This document shows positions 12,250-25,074 of a stretch of 64,000 nucleotides of DNA, in pieces. This stretch comes from Erodium maritimum (Eukaryota; Streptophyta; Magnoliopsida; Geraniales; Geraniaceae). Each line of letters starts with the position of its first letter. Within the stretch, counting starts at the first letter, position 1. The notes under the pieces were generated by a model, which saw only the letters and a program-made list of their open reading frames with translations, made no database searches and was not told the DNA's origin. Location: contig OY997588.1 in the NCBI GenBank assembly GCA_963921825.1, forward strand, positions 126,449,203-126,513,202, given 5' to 3'. The position numbers were made by a program, and so were the translations under genes.

Positions 12250-13130
12250 ATAGAACAAATGCGAAATCAGGTAGTGCACTAGCGTGTTGCTTAGGTGGGT
12301 ATTCCCATGCGAAATTTTAGGATCGACCTCATCAACGAAATCATTTGCGTCATCTTACGTGTCTCTTTTGTCCTCTAGAATCATGTTGTGGAGACTGATG
12401 CAACAATTCATGATAGCACTCAAGTCTTCCCGGTGCTAGATACGAGTTAGCTTGGTGATGATATGCCATCGTGCTTTAAGAACTCCAAAATATCGATTCA
12501 CATCCTTTCGCGTGCCTTTTTGATTTCGGGCGAATATCTTATCCTTAGTCGTAAGTGTCCTCGATATGGTCTTCACAAACCTAGACCAAGTAGGATAAAT
12601 TCTATCAACCAAATAATAAGGTTAGTGGTAGATCGTACCATTGACTTCATACTGCACACGAGGGTCTTCGCCTCGTAGCACTTCCGTGAACGAATATGAA
12701 TCATTCAACATATTTTTTTCATTGTTCTACCCAACTTACTATAGAACGTGTGTCAAATCCATGAATTGCGTGTGCAACTACTTCAAGCATGATAGTAGGT
12801 CGGCCTTGATCACCTCCGGTGAATTTTCCACTCCAAGCCACCAGACCATTTCCCCACTCCTAGTGTATGCAATCAAGGCTACTGATATGCCAAGGAAACC
12901 TTGCCCTCGCCCTAAACAAGTAAGCTTGATGTGTTAGTAGCATTCAAACGCCTCATGTACTCTGCACCAAGTTGGACATTGACCGCACTGCGAAATCGCT
13001 TCACACATTATAGGATGGTCGATGCACCCATCCTCATTTATTTGTCAAGGGAATCTGCGGAGCATCCCTAAGCTAGCATCCATAAGGCGATCGTGCATTT
13101 TTTATACAGACTAAACCCCATCACCCCAAG
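12250..13130 (-). pseudogene. Second PIF/Harbinger transposase remnant
   Basis: The minus strand resembles the transposase at 3.8-6.1 kb in the same order. The region around 12360-12560 corresponds to the coding sequence for the conserved HNMI and ERAFG segments of the first copy: the DNA word tagaatcatgttgtg occurs in both. The region around 12970-13090 corresponds to its N-terminal third. Frames are broken throughout. It is more diverged than the first copy and was not split by the same repeat. Confidence 0.6.
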
Positions 13131-13812
13131 ATAGCCCAACTTCTGTTGAGAATAGTAATCTTGGTACACCACTACCTCCATCACTGACCGAAAAATTTCT
13201 GTGAGTCATGTAGAACCTTTGTCGAAACATAGCTTCGCTGTAGATGAGACGCTCAAAGAAAAAAATATTGCATTCATTCACCACCTTCATGACGTCGTTG
13301 GTTGATGACTGTATGCAAGTCTTCCCCTTTTAAATGTCATCGCTCTTATTCTTTTGTGTCTTCAATCATGAATGCGTATTTTGCTTCCATATCCGCTCGG
13401 ATTTGTGCCAGTGGAATTTAAAACTAATGAGAATTTCTGGAAAACAATAAGATTAAATTTACAAAGAAACTATACAATTAAAATTCTATGAAGAAGAATA
13501 AAAGATAAATAAATAAATATTTTAAAAATTAGATTTATATGTATGATGACATTTTTGTATTTTTTAAAAAAATTCATAGTTGACATCATAATTAAAAAGG
13601 TTAAGGGCATTTTTGTCATTATAGAAAAATTAACAGTTTTTTTGGTAGAAAAAACTAACATCGAAAAAATTTAGGCAATCAAATAGACCAGATGAAACGT
13701 TTATATATTTGTATAATTAGCCGATAATCCCGAATAATTGTATGCGACTTTTTGATATTTGTCTTTTATTTTTCTACGATACGTTTTTAAAAGTAGTGTA
13801 ATAGAATATCTT

Positions 13813-13918
13813 ATTTGTAGTCTGTTTGAGGTCGCGACCTTTGATCCTTTTTAATCTACTCTTTCATTTGTAGTTTGTTTGTGGTCGTGGCCTTTGGCCC
13901 CTATTAATCTACTCGATA
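13813..13918 (+). repeat. Two-copy tandem repeat, 53 bp
   Basis: Copies start at 13813 and 13866 with atttgtag, share gtttg.ggtcg, cctttg and aatctactc, and end beside the target duplication of the LINE at 13.9 kb. Confidence 0.6.
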
Positions 13919-14399
13919 CATTTTTTTTACCAAACGATGCATTTTATTAATAATGGAAAAGAGTCATTATAGTGTTTGGGGCCTTAAAAAGGTCCCGTAA
14001 CAAACAAAAAAATCCGAGATAGGTTGACCTTTTCAGACAATTTGTAAAAATTCATATAGGAGAACAAAAATTAAACTACGAAACTGATGAAGACTGCTCA
14101 AGGTGGTGCCTGAACGCTGCTTGATCCCATGGAGAGAACTCTTTTCATTGTGTGGAGTGCGGCCGAACCTGAACGCATCAGTAACACGGGGAGTATAGGC
14201 TTTAGCCAAGGACCCCTCCCTAGGTTGGTCCCTGAAGCCACAAGTGTATATCATTCCTACTGGTGGGGATGTTTTCCATCCCTCGCCTGGTATTCACGAG
14301 GCTCTCCCGTAGTGTCCCTCTTTAAGCCCAACGTCATTTATGGGGAATATAGCGTCCTAGATGGGACAAACAGCCTCACAGATGGGCCAGGACCCCTTC

Positions 14400-15766
14400 C
14401 TAAATAGGCAGACCCAGCTCCCCTTTCCATGGGGTTACAATTTGCCCCCTTCCTCGAGACAACGCGGACTTAGGTAGAATATCAGAGGTCAAAAGATCGA
14501 AATTAGGGGGGATGGAGTGGTACTTTCCCCTAGTCCGTAGCATAGGTCTTCTCCATATTGTCATGTTTAAACTCCAAGAAGGAGTTGTCATACTGTTGGA
14601 TCCTTGGTATCTCCAGGTCATAGTCCCGAGCTGGGTGGCCTGAATCGGCTCCTAAAATTCCTGAAACCTCATGACCATGGACCAGCGAAGTGGTCGGTGA
14701 AGCTCCATCCATAATCTAGCCTTGACGATCCCACCCCAGCATAGGCCCCACTTATCATAGGGCACGTTCACACATCCCTAGAGCATAGCTCCAATGAATT
14801 ATCCAGTGGCCTTCGTATGAACCGAAGGCAGGAGATCCCGTGCATACACCCATAATTAGATCTGATCCAATTTGTAAAGGTCCCGAGCCATCGGGTTAAG
14901 GATATTCCCTAACAGTAGCTGGTAAACATTGAAGCACTAGGGTTCGTTGTTCCGAACCCGTGCCCGAGCCTCCTTGTAATCAAAATAGAACCCGTATGTC
15001 CTGGGCTCCAAGTCCTTCACTACTAACCCTAACGTCGATCTTTCCCATGCCCACGTGATCACCCTGAGCATGGAGTCCTTGCGGATTAGTTTTGGGGAAA
15101 ATAGACGATCGATCATGTCATATTGCTGGCGAGAAATGATGGTCGTATCCATCAGGGTGTAAGGCACCACGATCTCCATTGTCTCTCTCTCAGCGAGGGA
15201 GCAAGCTGAGAAGCCAGACTGAAGGTTTACCATAGATGGTCCAAGGTCTCTAGGAGGGTCATAGACCCTAGGCACCGTCAAGCCCACAGACTAAAGATCG
15301 TTTGAGGTTGGTGACGAGGCAAGGTGAAGAGATGAGTCGAGATTAGGGTTGTTAGCCCTAAAAGCCATCGACACCACAAAAATAGGTCCTTTCTGGGTTA
15401 ATTGCGTAGCAAGGCAAGCATGGGGAGAGCCTTCAGAGGTCGACCTCGCTTCGGTCTGTTCGGGTCAGAGTTAGCCGAATCCATTCTTGGGGGGAAAGCC
15501 ACCACCGTTGAGAATGACATGGACAAATGGTCTGAGGAAGAGAGCATTGGTGGAGGGTTGCTCGATAGAGGAAAGGCGGTTATCGATTGATCGGTGGGAA
15601 AGACTTTAGGCCTGTGCTTTTTCTTCTCTCTCACCGGACGAATGAATTCAGAAGGAGAGCATAGAGGCATTATCAAGGCTACTGAGGGGACATTTAGTCT
15701 AAATGCGGAAGGTTCCATTGATAGCGAGGTCGGCGACGTAACAACCGAGATTACAAAGATCACCAT
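14400..15766 (-). pseudogene. LINE ORF1 with DUF4283-like region, broken
   Basis: Minus-strand pieces read in order: 15766-15398 (Ser/Pro-rich N-terminal part), 15287-14937 (RKDSMLRVITWAWE and DLEPRTYGFYFDYKEAR, the pattern of the DUF4283 domain of plant LINE ORF1), then broken frames at 14900-14740 reading DLYKLDQI, ARDLLPSVHTKATG and DKWGLCWGG. Known role of the family: a nucleic-acid-binding partner of the LINE reverse transcriptase. Stops and frameshifts make this copy inactive. No ORF2 follows before the tail at 13.92 kb. Confidence 0.65.
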
Positions 15767-15849
15767 CGATAGAGAACCTTAGAATTAGAGTTAGGTCTAA
15801 ACTTCTCTAGGAGAACACACGTTCCCATAGAGAAGTAATTGACTTGTAT

Positions 15850-18783
15850 TTTTTTCATTTTCTTTTTTTTGAAACGAGTAACTAGGGAATTGCATTACTA
15901 CGAACAAAAAACCATACAAGGTAGGGCGTAAAAGCTCTGGGTTCTAGATATTTGTCCGAGCCGACCGTAGCAAGCCCAGCGCTCATGAAACCACAGAAAT
16001 AGTCTACTTTTGATCGTAGACACTGACTAACGACATCCCCTTACCAACATTTCAATGATACAGAACAGGAAAAGATAAAACCAAATGGTAACCAAACTAA
16101 TATGACCCTAATAAAAACGACCTAATTCATAAAGCAAGCGAAAATAGAGTGCTTTGAGTGCGTTTTCACGAGACCTCCCAACACTGAAAGTCCTGGGTCT
16201 GTGGGTATAGTCCGTAGACGGACCCTCCTACCCCCGCCGGGTCTTCTCATTTTTTCGAAGGAGGCTGAATCGCCTCCGTTTATGAGTTCTGGATTTCCTC
16301 CTTGTCCCTTAGCGACGTCCCTCGCGGGCTCGCCCTGAACCAACTCGGTGCTGCTCCTTCTTCCCGCTCATGGTCGTGACTAGCGGGGGTTGCTTCAGAT
16401 CCGGAGCAGTAGCGGCTGAAGAACGGTCAGCATCACTCCGGTGTTGGAAGAGACGACGTCCATCCCGACGAGCGACAAGGAGATGGTCGGGATTGACCAG
16501 AGCGACGACGTCAAGTATGTCGTGACCCTTATGTTGCAGGACTCTGGCGCCCCGAGGACGATCCCGTCGCCGAGGGTGATGGCGACGTGGCTGGTAGCGG
16601 TGGCATGGAGAGAAGGAGGACTGGTACGTGGATGGAGGCGACGACGTGGATCGAGGTAGGCCAGATCCATGGGCGGTGGTGGCGGTGTGGGGAGAGATAA
16701 AACTTGACGCCCTGCGGGTTTTAATCGCAAACTTGAGCACGGCAAGTGCACCGGCCGTCAAGTAGTAATCGGATTTGAAGTCCGGAATATCGAGCCCAAA
16801 GGAGCAATAGACAATCACTCACTATTCAAAGCTTGTAGCTAAACTGTTTCGGTAAAAATCGAGTTTTTATGTTTTAAAAATAAACCTATAACGACTAAAA
16901 AGAAAATACAGAAATTAGCAGAGAGTTTTCTTATCTTGAATCAAGTAAAGAGAAATCAAGGGCACGGGTTCATCGAGTTCATTCCATAAAATTGAACACG
17001 TTCGATTGTAGCGATGTCGATTTATTTTAGAGGCAACGAGTTGTCTCGACTCTAGTCCTAACTTCTTTCGAACGATTCGGACCCTAATGGAATCTAACCA
17101 CCGAGTTCTTTCGAATCACGATGTAGGAAGACCCAAAGCGTTAAGCTCTATGACAACTTCTAACTTTCGACCAACCAAGTCTATAGCTATTGCAATTGTA
17201 TTAACCCCGCTAGTTCTAGCTAGAATTTAAATACAACCTATGATCGATTTTTGACTTCATTAAAATCCTCCTCTTTCGAGCGACGAATCCTAATTCGAAA
17301 CAATTACCAAGCCTACACGGGAGGTAAAACATTAAGCACAAATCAATCATAGACACTAATACAAATTAACAACACCACAATCGAAGCATTCAAAATATGG
17401 AAATCCCTACTCTAGTCCCCCATAGCCCTAGAAATTGGGGGTTTAGTTGTTCATGGTGAGAAAATGTAAAGATGAAAAGGAGCAAACAGTTAAATTCATA
17501 ATCAAGATAAAAGTTGAGATACAATCATCAAATTAGTCGTCTAATGTTGCTCTTCCTCTTCTTCGATCCCTCTCCTTGAAGCTCTTGAAGATCCACCAAA
17601 AGAAATTCACTTGTGTAGCCAACAATGGAGTTTGTTTCCAAAAATCAATACCCAAATAAATCTCAAAATAGTTCTCTACCCACAAAATAGTGTTTCTCAA
17701 CAAATAATAGAAGATAAGAAGATTTCTATTTAATTATACAAATAAAAAGAAATAAAATCAAAACTATACACAAAGATGCCTCCTGGTTCGTGTTCTTCTC
17801 TGTTCTGTGTAAAAAAAACGAAGTCCTCTTAATGTGAAGCAGATCCCCCCTTTTTGTATTGCGGCTGATTTTTTAGAGAACAGAAAAGTTGGGGCTGCCC
17901 TAAACAATCCATCAATCTAATGGAGACAAGTGGCAAGAGATGAGAGGATGGGAGCTATGGACACATGTCGCCACAAGGGAAGGAGAGCTGCTGGGACACA
18001 TGTCGCGTGCAGGAAGCGCCACGCATGCATGGAAGATGGGCTGGTCTGTGTTGACCAATCTGGGCTGACCAGGCGCTGCCACGTGTCAGACCCTGGTACA
18101 ATCTCCATTTTTGTTCTTTTTCGCTCTTTCGCTCGCTCCGGCTTCGTTTGAACTCCAATTGATCTCGTTCTTGCGCCAAAAAATTCCTCTTTTCGATACC
18201 TACAAAACAAGACCAATCATGAATATATTTCGGAGCGAAAAAAATCGACCCTCTTGACGATCCAAATGCACAAAACACCCAAAATACGCCGAAAATCCGT
18301 CGTAACACAGAATATATCGAAAAAATCAATTATTCATACTAAATCTAAATATATGATAGAAAATCGGGACTGAAAGTCTTTATAACTCGATAAATTGTGG
18401 CCCTTTTATGTGTTAAAATGCACCCGCATCAAGAGAGGGGGCGGAGCTTTTGGCGACGGCGATGACGTGCCGATGGTGATGGAGAGAAACCTACCAGTTC
18501 AAAGACAGCCTTAAGGTTTGGGGGAGACACGTACGTCCTTGTGGTATGCATCAAGTCATTGCGTGATCGGAGAAAAGACATGAAGATGGGAAGGAGGAGG
18601 AGAGGCGGCTGCAACCCTTAGGGTTCAGAAAAAACCCTTGGAGTTTGAGGCACTCCCGAGGAGTTAAGAGTACGTTGTATTGAGAACCAAACTAATGCTT
18701 TGATCATCCAAGAATCAACCAAATCCCACGACGGTGCCGTCGTGGCTTCAAAAACAGAGGGAATAGTGTTTTTTCATTTTCTT
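15850..18783 (-). mobile_element. LINE-type retroposon nested in 13.9-kb LINE
   Basis: A 15-bp duplication, ttttttcattttctt, lies at 15850-15864 and 18769-18783. The T-run from 15863 is the poly(A) tail on the minus strand. The element proper is about 1.2 kb, because an LTR-like repeat of about 1.7 kb sits inside it at 16734-18431. Minus-strand frames at 16751-16395 and 18614-18429 are Pro/Arg/Ser-rich and unrecognised. No reverse transcriptase. Confidence 0.7.
16734..18431 (+). repeat. LTR-like repeat, copy 2
   Basis: Same family as 4422-5821, opposite orientation. It starts tgagcacggcaagtgcaccg and is followed by gccgtcaagtagta, then shares tagctattgcaa and other blocks. The right end is gcacccgcatca. 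Near 18136-18235 it carries a block (cttcgtttgaactcc, cttgcgcc, atgaatatatttcgga) also found in both arms of the MULE at 29.0-30.4 kb. No coding sequence. The TG...CA ends fit an LTR, but the 5-bp flanks do not match, so solo-LTR status is unproven. Confidence 0.55.
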
Positions 18784-18789
18784 AATTTG

Positions 18790-21161
18790 TTGTGATGGAT
18801 AAGTAAGCCAAAGAAGCAGCCATCATCCTCTTTCTTGCCCTCGCCGGTGGCGACTTCAGGCTTCGGCCTGGGTCGTCGCCGGCGATGGCCCTTCTCTCTT
18901 CCCCTTGCAGTTCTCCACCTTTCTCCTTCCTCGTTTTCTTCTCTGGTTGGCTCCTTGTCGGCTATTCTCAGGTCGCTGATTTTTGTTCCTGGTTGCTTCT
19001 ATCAGACTGGTGCTACTCGTGTGTGGGGTTGCTCGTTCTCCGACTACCCTCGTTCGTCTGCTCATGGAACCTCTAGATCTGGTCTTGGTCGAGGCGCGTG
19101 ACCTCTAAGTCCAGATCTGCCATATGGGTGATGGTGCGTGTCCTTCAAGCCGGGGAAGGTTGGTTGCTCGGTCGGAGTCTCTGTCTGTTTTCCAGAGTTC
19201 ATCTTCGACATGTGTGTTCGCCGGATGCTCGAGGCTGGTCTCGTTGTGCTTCTGGGGTCATGGTTGCCGGAACTGAGCTGGTTATGGTGTCCCTTGTTTT
19301 AGGCCCACAGGCTCGGGTTTCCCTTTCTTCGTCCTCATGCTTTGCCTGCTCGACTAAAGAGTGGTCCGGCCTCGTCCTTTGGCTGCGTGATCTAACATCG
19401 TCGATGTTGTTGTGGTCCTCGCCTCGTGAGAGGTCCAGTTCGAAGGTCCTCATCTTGTCTCCAATCCGGTCTGTGTGTGGTTTGTGGCCGGGGTTCGTGG
19501 AGGTTGGAGTCGCCAGAGTATGGGGTGGAGTCGCCAGAGTTATGGTGTGGTGTCTGCCTGCTGCTCCATTTGCTGGGTCGGCTTCAGTTCTTCTGGCAGG
19601 GGTAGCGAGGTTTGTTTGGGTTGTATCCAGCTAGGGTTCAATCGGGTCGTGTTCGAGCATGCGGGTCGGGTAAGGCTGGTTTGTCCAGGTTGACCTGGAT
19701 CCGGTTCGGGTTGACTGGTTCAAGTCGACCCGGATTGGGTTGAGCGGGGTCAGCTTCTCTTTTTTTTTCCTCTTCGGTGCTGTTTGATTAAGTTGTCTTT
19801 TCTGCTTCTCGAGACCTTAGTTTGGAGGAGTTCAATCTCGCACGCCTGTGTTCGTGTTGACCTCTTTTCGGGGTTGGCTACACTCGAGCTCGGTATTATT
19901 ACAGGCTTTTCCCATAGGGTCCTCATTTTGTGTTGGTTGACGAGGGGTTACCGGTTTCGGTATCGGAACGCTCAGTTCAAGTTCCAGTCTCGCATCCTCA
20001 GTTTGTGGAGGTGTCAGTATTTGGCCGGTGGTGCGGTGGTGGAAGCAGAGTTGTTGTTTCTTTTTCGACCTCATTTGTGATGATTCGTGAGCGGCTTATT
20101 TCAAATTTACGGTGGGAAGCGTTTCTTGATCGTTTGGATCTTTGATTCGTTGTGGATTTGGTCTCTTCCCTCGTCATCGCGGATAGTCGGAAGCTCAGTG
20201 GTGATGTCCCGCTTCTCTACAGGCTTTAGTGTTAGTTTTTTCCGGGTGCAGGCTGGCTCGTGCTCGGTATAACTACAGGCCTTCCCCTTCGGGTCCTCGT
20301 TTGGTGTTGGCCAGCGAGGGGTTACCTATCTTGGTTTCAGAACGCTCAACTCGAGTCCATCCTTGGTTTCCAGAAATTGTTGACTTCCTGCTGCTTGTTT
20401 GTTGGGGTGCTTGGGTCGGAAGCTCGGTTGTGGTGTTGCGGTTCTAGGTTAGTGTCAGATCTATCCGGGTTCGAGTTTGTTCGTGCTCAGTATAATTACA
20501 GGCTTTCCCCTTAGGGTCCTTGCTTGGTGATAGCCGGCAAGGGGTTACCGATCACGGTTTCGGAACGCTCAGCTCGATTGCATCCTTGGATCCCCGGAAG
20601 TGAGGTCCTACTGCTGCCTTCTTAAATTTTGAACTCGTACTTGGGTCCTCTCTTCTTCGATTTTCAAGGTTGTTTTTCCAGTAGTTCCAGTTCTGTTAGT
20701 GGGATGCGCTTCTTCATCTTTCATGGTGTGGACCGTAACGAAGTTGCTTTATTTGCTTCTGGTGGTTTTGGTCGCTTTTGTGCTTAATGGTTGGTAAATC
20801 CGGGTTATAGACCTTCTTTCGTGTGAGCTTCATGGTTGTAATATCCGGGTTTTAGATCTTCTTTTTATCTTGCGCTTCATGGTTGTAATATCTGTTTTTT
20901 AGACCTTGTTCAGTTTCGCTCCCATGTTGGGATGCCGAAGTTCCTTGTGTAGAAACACTCGTTCTTCTTGGTTGGTCTTAGTTAGTTTTTTCAGGTGTGG
21001 TTTTTTTCTTGTGGTTGTTCTTCAGTATCCCTTATAAGTTGACTATGATCAACTCGGCGACTGTTTTGTTGGTCTGTAGCTGAATCAAGTGTAACTCCTC
21101 TTTCGTTTCAAAAGAGGTTTTAATTCAATTTGCTTTGCCGATAAAAAAATATTGTGATGGA
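18790..21161 (+). mobile_element. LINE-type retroposon nested in 13.9-kb LINE
   Basis: A 10-bp duplication, ttgtgatgga, lies at 18790-18799 and 21152-21161. A plus-strand A-rich tail (gataaaaaaat) lies just before the right copy. The element is 2.35 kb. It is GT-rich in its middle and has only overlapping frames without a known domain (longest 19098-19634). It contains a tandem-repeat section. The tail region resembles the element at 57.8-59.1 kb (ttaatggttg..aaat). No reverse transcriptase is visible. Confidence 0.65.
19880..20640 (+). repeat. Three-copy internal repeat of the 18.8-kb retroposon
   Basis: Three copies begin near 19889, 20260 and 20486 with gctcggtat or ctcagtat, then tacaggc.ttcccc, gggtcct, gaggggttacc or aaggggttacc, and cggaacgctca. 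Spacing is unequal (about 371 and 226 bp). Confidence 0.7.
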
Positions 21162-21194
21162 ATGATTTTCATTCTACAATCTACTCGGTACATT

Positions 21195-22253
21195 AAAAAA
21201 TAAACCGTTTGTTTGAAATTTATATAACTTATCATATGGAATCAAAATAACAAAAAAAAAATCCAAGAACCAATGGCCAGGCACGTTGGTTGCACTCCAC
21301 TTGCACCTATACATGGTCGTGTACATATATCACCCACTGAAATATTCAATTAACAATTCACGTACTCGTATTAATATATATCTCGTTAAGTCGTTATTAT
21401 AAAATACTAATTATGGGCTCAAGTTTAGAGGGCCTATTATATTCCGGAAGACATGTGAAGCATAACTTTTTGAGCACTGAAAAATATGACCCTCACTTAC
21501 GTATACACCTCACACTTGTTAAGATTTACCGATGAAAGGAAGAGAATAGATAATTATTGTAAATCAAACGAGACAAATCTTCATTCTCCGAAGGGATCGT
21601 TGGTTTTGAAGATGTAGTTCACGTTTTTGAAAAAGAATCTATTTCTTATCGAGCTTCGAAATGAATGAACGATAAATATATAGTTTAGGAGCATAATGTT
21701 CAAATATAACACTCAAATATTTGATTAGTGGTGGTTTCTATCTCCCGCACACAACCCCTAAACAACGACCTTAATTACCCATGTACTCCTAAACGTGCAT
21801 GATGCATGTGGGAATAATCACAAGAGGCTGGCTGTGGCACAACAATAACAATATATTGCAGCACGAGTTGTACATATTGTTTGAATAATAATATTCTCGA
21901 GCACGAGAATAATCCAATAGAAACTTGAGATATACTTGAGTGACTCACGTATTACTAGACTAGATGATGCTTCCTTATTAGATTCAATCCAATCATATAT
22001 TATTTAAGATTTAGATCCCAACCATATTAAGTCTGTGAACTGAATTCAAATAATTTTTTGACATAAAATTTGTTATTTTGCACGTCCAAATGATATAATG
22101 AGTATCATCAGGTTGATATATACCATATGATACATTAATTCATCTAATAATCGTTTAAAAAAATCATCTAATAATTCTTTTCGAATGAAAAGAATCAATC
22201 CCAACCCATGTCAACATACATATTCAATATTTATATAACGTATAGACAAATTT
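21195..22253. other. AT-rich intergenic, nothing recognised
   Basis: No open frame of note, no inverted repeats and no RNA gene that I can see. This is pre-insertion flanking DNA between two transposon clusters. Confidence 0.5.
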
Positions 22254-23603
22254 ATACATAAATAATTAATTATGGAGATTTTTTTATCAGTGCGCTCTCT
22301 GACCTAGAAGAGCCACTGCTACCGTGGTGGTTTATCACCATCTCATGTCTTGGGGTAGGTTTGAGTGTGTGCTCAAACTAGTTTGCACCATGGGATAGTG
22401 GAATTCTCTCGTAGTTAATGGCAGCAGAGAGACTTTTCTGATGGACGGCGTCAACGGAATTGTTCTGATGGCAATGACGGTCACCACAATCAATAGTGAA
22501 CCTGGGATACCCTTCTACGCTTCACTAAGTGAGTTACCAACCTCTTTTCCAATGGTGGGTCTACTTGGGCTCGGCCCGACGACGAGGATGGAGCGCGTTC
22601 TCTCCGTACAAGCGATGATAGAGGATTCTCCGACGATACAGTAGGCGGAGAGGCATGGGGCGGCGGCTACTGATGTTCTAGAGTCGGAACCCTATGAAAT
22701 AGAGATTGGGCGGACGGACGAACGTCGGGAGAAGGTGATCTAGCGGCGGTGGGAAGGAAAAGATCGAATTAGGGTTTCGAACCGTAGGTTTCGAACCGTA
22801 GGACGTGGGCATCCAGCATGGGCTGGTGGGGCGAGGTTCAGGGGAAGCGGGACTAGGGAATCGGGGGTACCAGGCTTGCAACACGGGGGGGGGGGGGGGG
22901 GGGCAAGGAGGAATGGGGCCGGGTTGGGTCAGGGTAGCGGGCTGTCGCGAGTATGGGAAAAGATAGGTCAAGGCTCCCGGGCTTGGGTCGGGTCGGATGA
23001 AGACCTCGGGGCCTGGGCTGGGTCGGGTGGACCACCTGGATTCCACAATTGGGTCGGTTTCACTAGGTCGGACGGGGCATCATTTACAACGGCGGGGGGC
23101 TTAAAGCACCCTCGCCTCACGGAATGAGTCTAAGGTGGTCCAGAGGGGGGTCGGCCGGTTTCACCACCCCTCTGAACGTAAGGTGGCAACGGTACCACCA
23201 AGAACCAGCAAGGTACTTCCCTACCAGCTCGGAGGTCAGCAATCCCGCGTTTTAGAGCCCTACCATTATCACTCAAGGGGGGACGACACACATTGATAAC
23301 CTGAGGGAGTACTCTATCCACCAATATCTGTTAACGGTAAGGGGTCTGCTCTGTCCTATCTTCCACCAGTCTGGATTAGCTGTATCAGTGTCAATAGATG
23401 CTACCGCAGTATCACCTTCCAAGCGAATTCAGAAGGTAGTTGATGATTTGAGCGCATTAGTTTTATGTCCGAGTGTCCTCCTTTGCGGGGACTCACTTTA
23501 TTTATGTTACTTATTTTCTAGTGTTTTATTGCTTTATTACTTTGTAAACACTTTCTATCATCTATAATACCAACCATTCATTCTAAAAAAAATACATAAA
23601 TAA
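22254..23603 (+). mobile_element. Non-LTR element A of a same-site stack
   Basis: Bracketed by atacataaataa at 22254-22265 and 23592-23603, with a plus-strand A-run directly before the right copy. About 1.33 kb. It contains a short frame (22441-22644), a run of 19 G at 22885-22903 and a 3' part (about 23100-23580) that resembles the 3' part of element B. No reverse transcriptase. The right target copy is shared with element B. Confidence 0.65.
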
Positions 23604-25074
23604 CTATAAGAAGAAAAAAACCGAGCCGGTTTAGAAGACCTAGGGAACACGTATGGTTTGTCTCTCTCCATCGTTCTTGGGCTTACTTGGTGATTAATCA
23701 TAGGTGGTTGTTTGGTGATTGATCACCATGTTCTGTGCGTGGTTTGTTTTGTTTGTGGACTTTTACAGTTATGACTTGGCGATAGGAGAACAATACGGTC
23801 CAATGGATCGGTGCTTGATCTATATGTCCTTGATGTTGTTGTTCGGTCAAGGAATGGGTACAGGGAGGGAAGGAGGTACTTTTCCAGTGGGTGTACCAGA
23901 TCTCAATTCTAAGTTCAAGATGGCGGCGGGCGGCTTGGTAATATCATGACGCTTCCAAAGTTCTCGCCATATCTTTATAGGGTTTGTAGCAAAATAATTC
24001 AAGCTGCGACAATGATTTTTGATGGTGTGACCAGTGGCTCATCAACCAGTGCATACAATGCTTCTCTCTCTTCTCCGGACGTGCGTCCGATTGGACTAGC
24101 GATGGAGACGGCAGTGAGGATTGTTTTTGTGGAGTAGGCGCAGGAGACCATTCCCCTACGTCGGTGGCATAGGCGGTGGAACATTGTTCCTCCTCGACGC
24201 GTTTTACCAACGAAGATAATAAGAGCAAGGTCGGCCTTTTAGGGGATAATCATGCATGGCGGTGGGGACGTTCATATGGGCTTGCTCGGCCGTAGTTGGG
24301 GTCCTGTGGTGGACGACGACGACATGGAGGCCGGAGACAGAGTTGTGTGCGTTGGTGATGTAACCACGGAACCAAAGTGTTTCTCAAAGCCCAATGGGGC
24401 ATCGAGAATATCGGCGAGGGGCGGCGCACACCCTCACCTATCACAATGAGTACTCTGGGTGCCGATGAGGGTTCCTGGGTACTCTCCCTTATTGACCATA
24501 TGGTGCCATCAATTTCATTAAGTACGGGCGTGACATTCTCCTACCCGACCGGGAACCAACAACTTTACGTTTTTAAAGGCCCTCATTATCATCAGAGGGG
24601 GACGACGTCAGCTTGTTCCTCAGGAGACTGTATAGTCCAATTAAGCCATTGTAGCCTCTGGTTACAGGGTTGGCCAAACCTTTACTCTCGGGCTTCAGCC
24701 GCTATTTCGGTGGCATCAACCGCTAACACATTATTCTCCTGGAGCACATCCTAGAGTTGTCAGATACTTTTTTTTCGGAAATAGGCCTGCTCTGTCCTAG
24801 CTCACTGTCGAAAGCATCATTCACATAGTTGGCATGAGTATGACATAACTTGTTCTGACCCCTGTGTGTTTGTATCGGTTGCGTCGATCGTTATCACAGT
24901 ATCCCCTTCCCAGCATCCACCTGGAGCATTTCAGTATATGAACATTTATATTGAAAAATGAGTCCTAACATCATGGAACCAAAAAGACTTGACTTTGGTT
25001 TACCTGTTATGGGCCGGGCTTTTGTTTTATGCTAATACATGGTTATGTTTACAATTAAAAAAAATACATAAATA
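23592..25074 (+). mobile_element. Non-LTR element B of a same-site stack
   Basis: Bracketed by atacataaata at 23592 and again at 25064, with an A-run directly before the right copy. About 1.46 kb. The 3' part shares ctgctctgtccta, cagtatc.ccttcc and ggggacgac with element A, so both are of one family. Frames are short (23719-23949, 24377-24754) and unrecognised. No reverse transcriptase. Confidence 0.6.

Larger units (their letters stand above)
13906..21194 (-). mobile_element. LINE, ORF1-type, with two nested insertions
   Basis: The outer element of a nested stack. A 17-bp duplication, aatctactcgatacatt, lies at 13906-13922 and recurs with one mismatch (g for a) at 21178-21194. The T-run after 13920 is the minus-strand poly(A) tail. 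Its own sequence is 13923-15849, a short piece at 18784-18789 and 21162-21177; the rest is two later insertions. Without them it is about 1.95 kb. It carries ORF1-type coding sequence but no reverse transcriptase. The order of events follows directly from the way the duplications nest. Confidence 0.65.

Noticed and set aside
16309..16818. 169-codon minus-strand frame as a gene
   Set aside because: It runs across the junction between an LTR-like repeat and the retroposon it split, so it cannot be one original coding unit.
22885..22903. Run of 19 G (also 16 G at 52177-52192) as a regulatory G-quadruplex
   Set aside because: It lies inside decayed transposons and homopolymer length is error-prone in assemblies; no promoter context.
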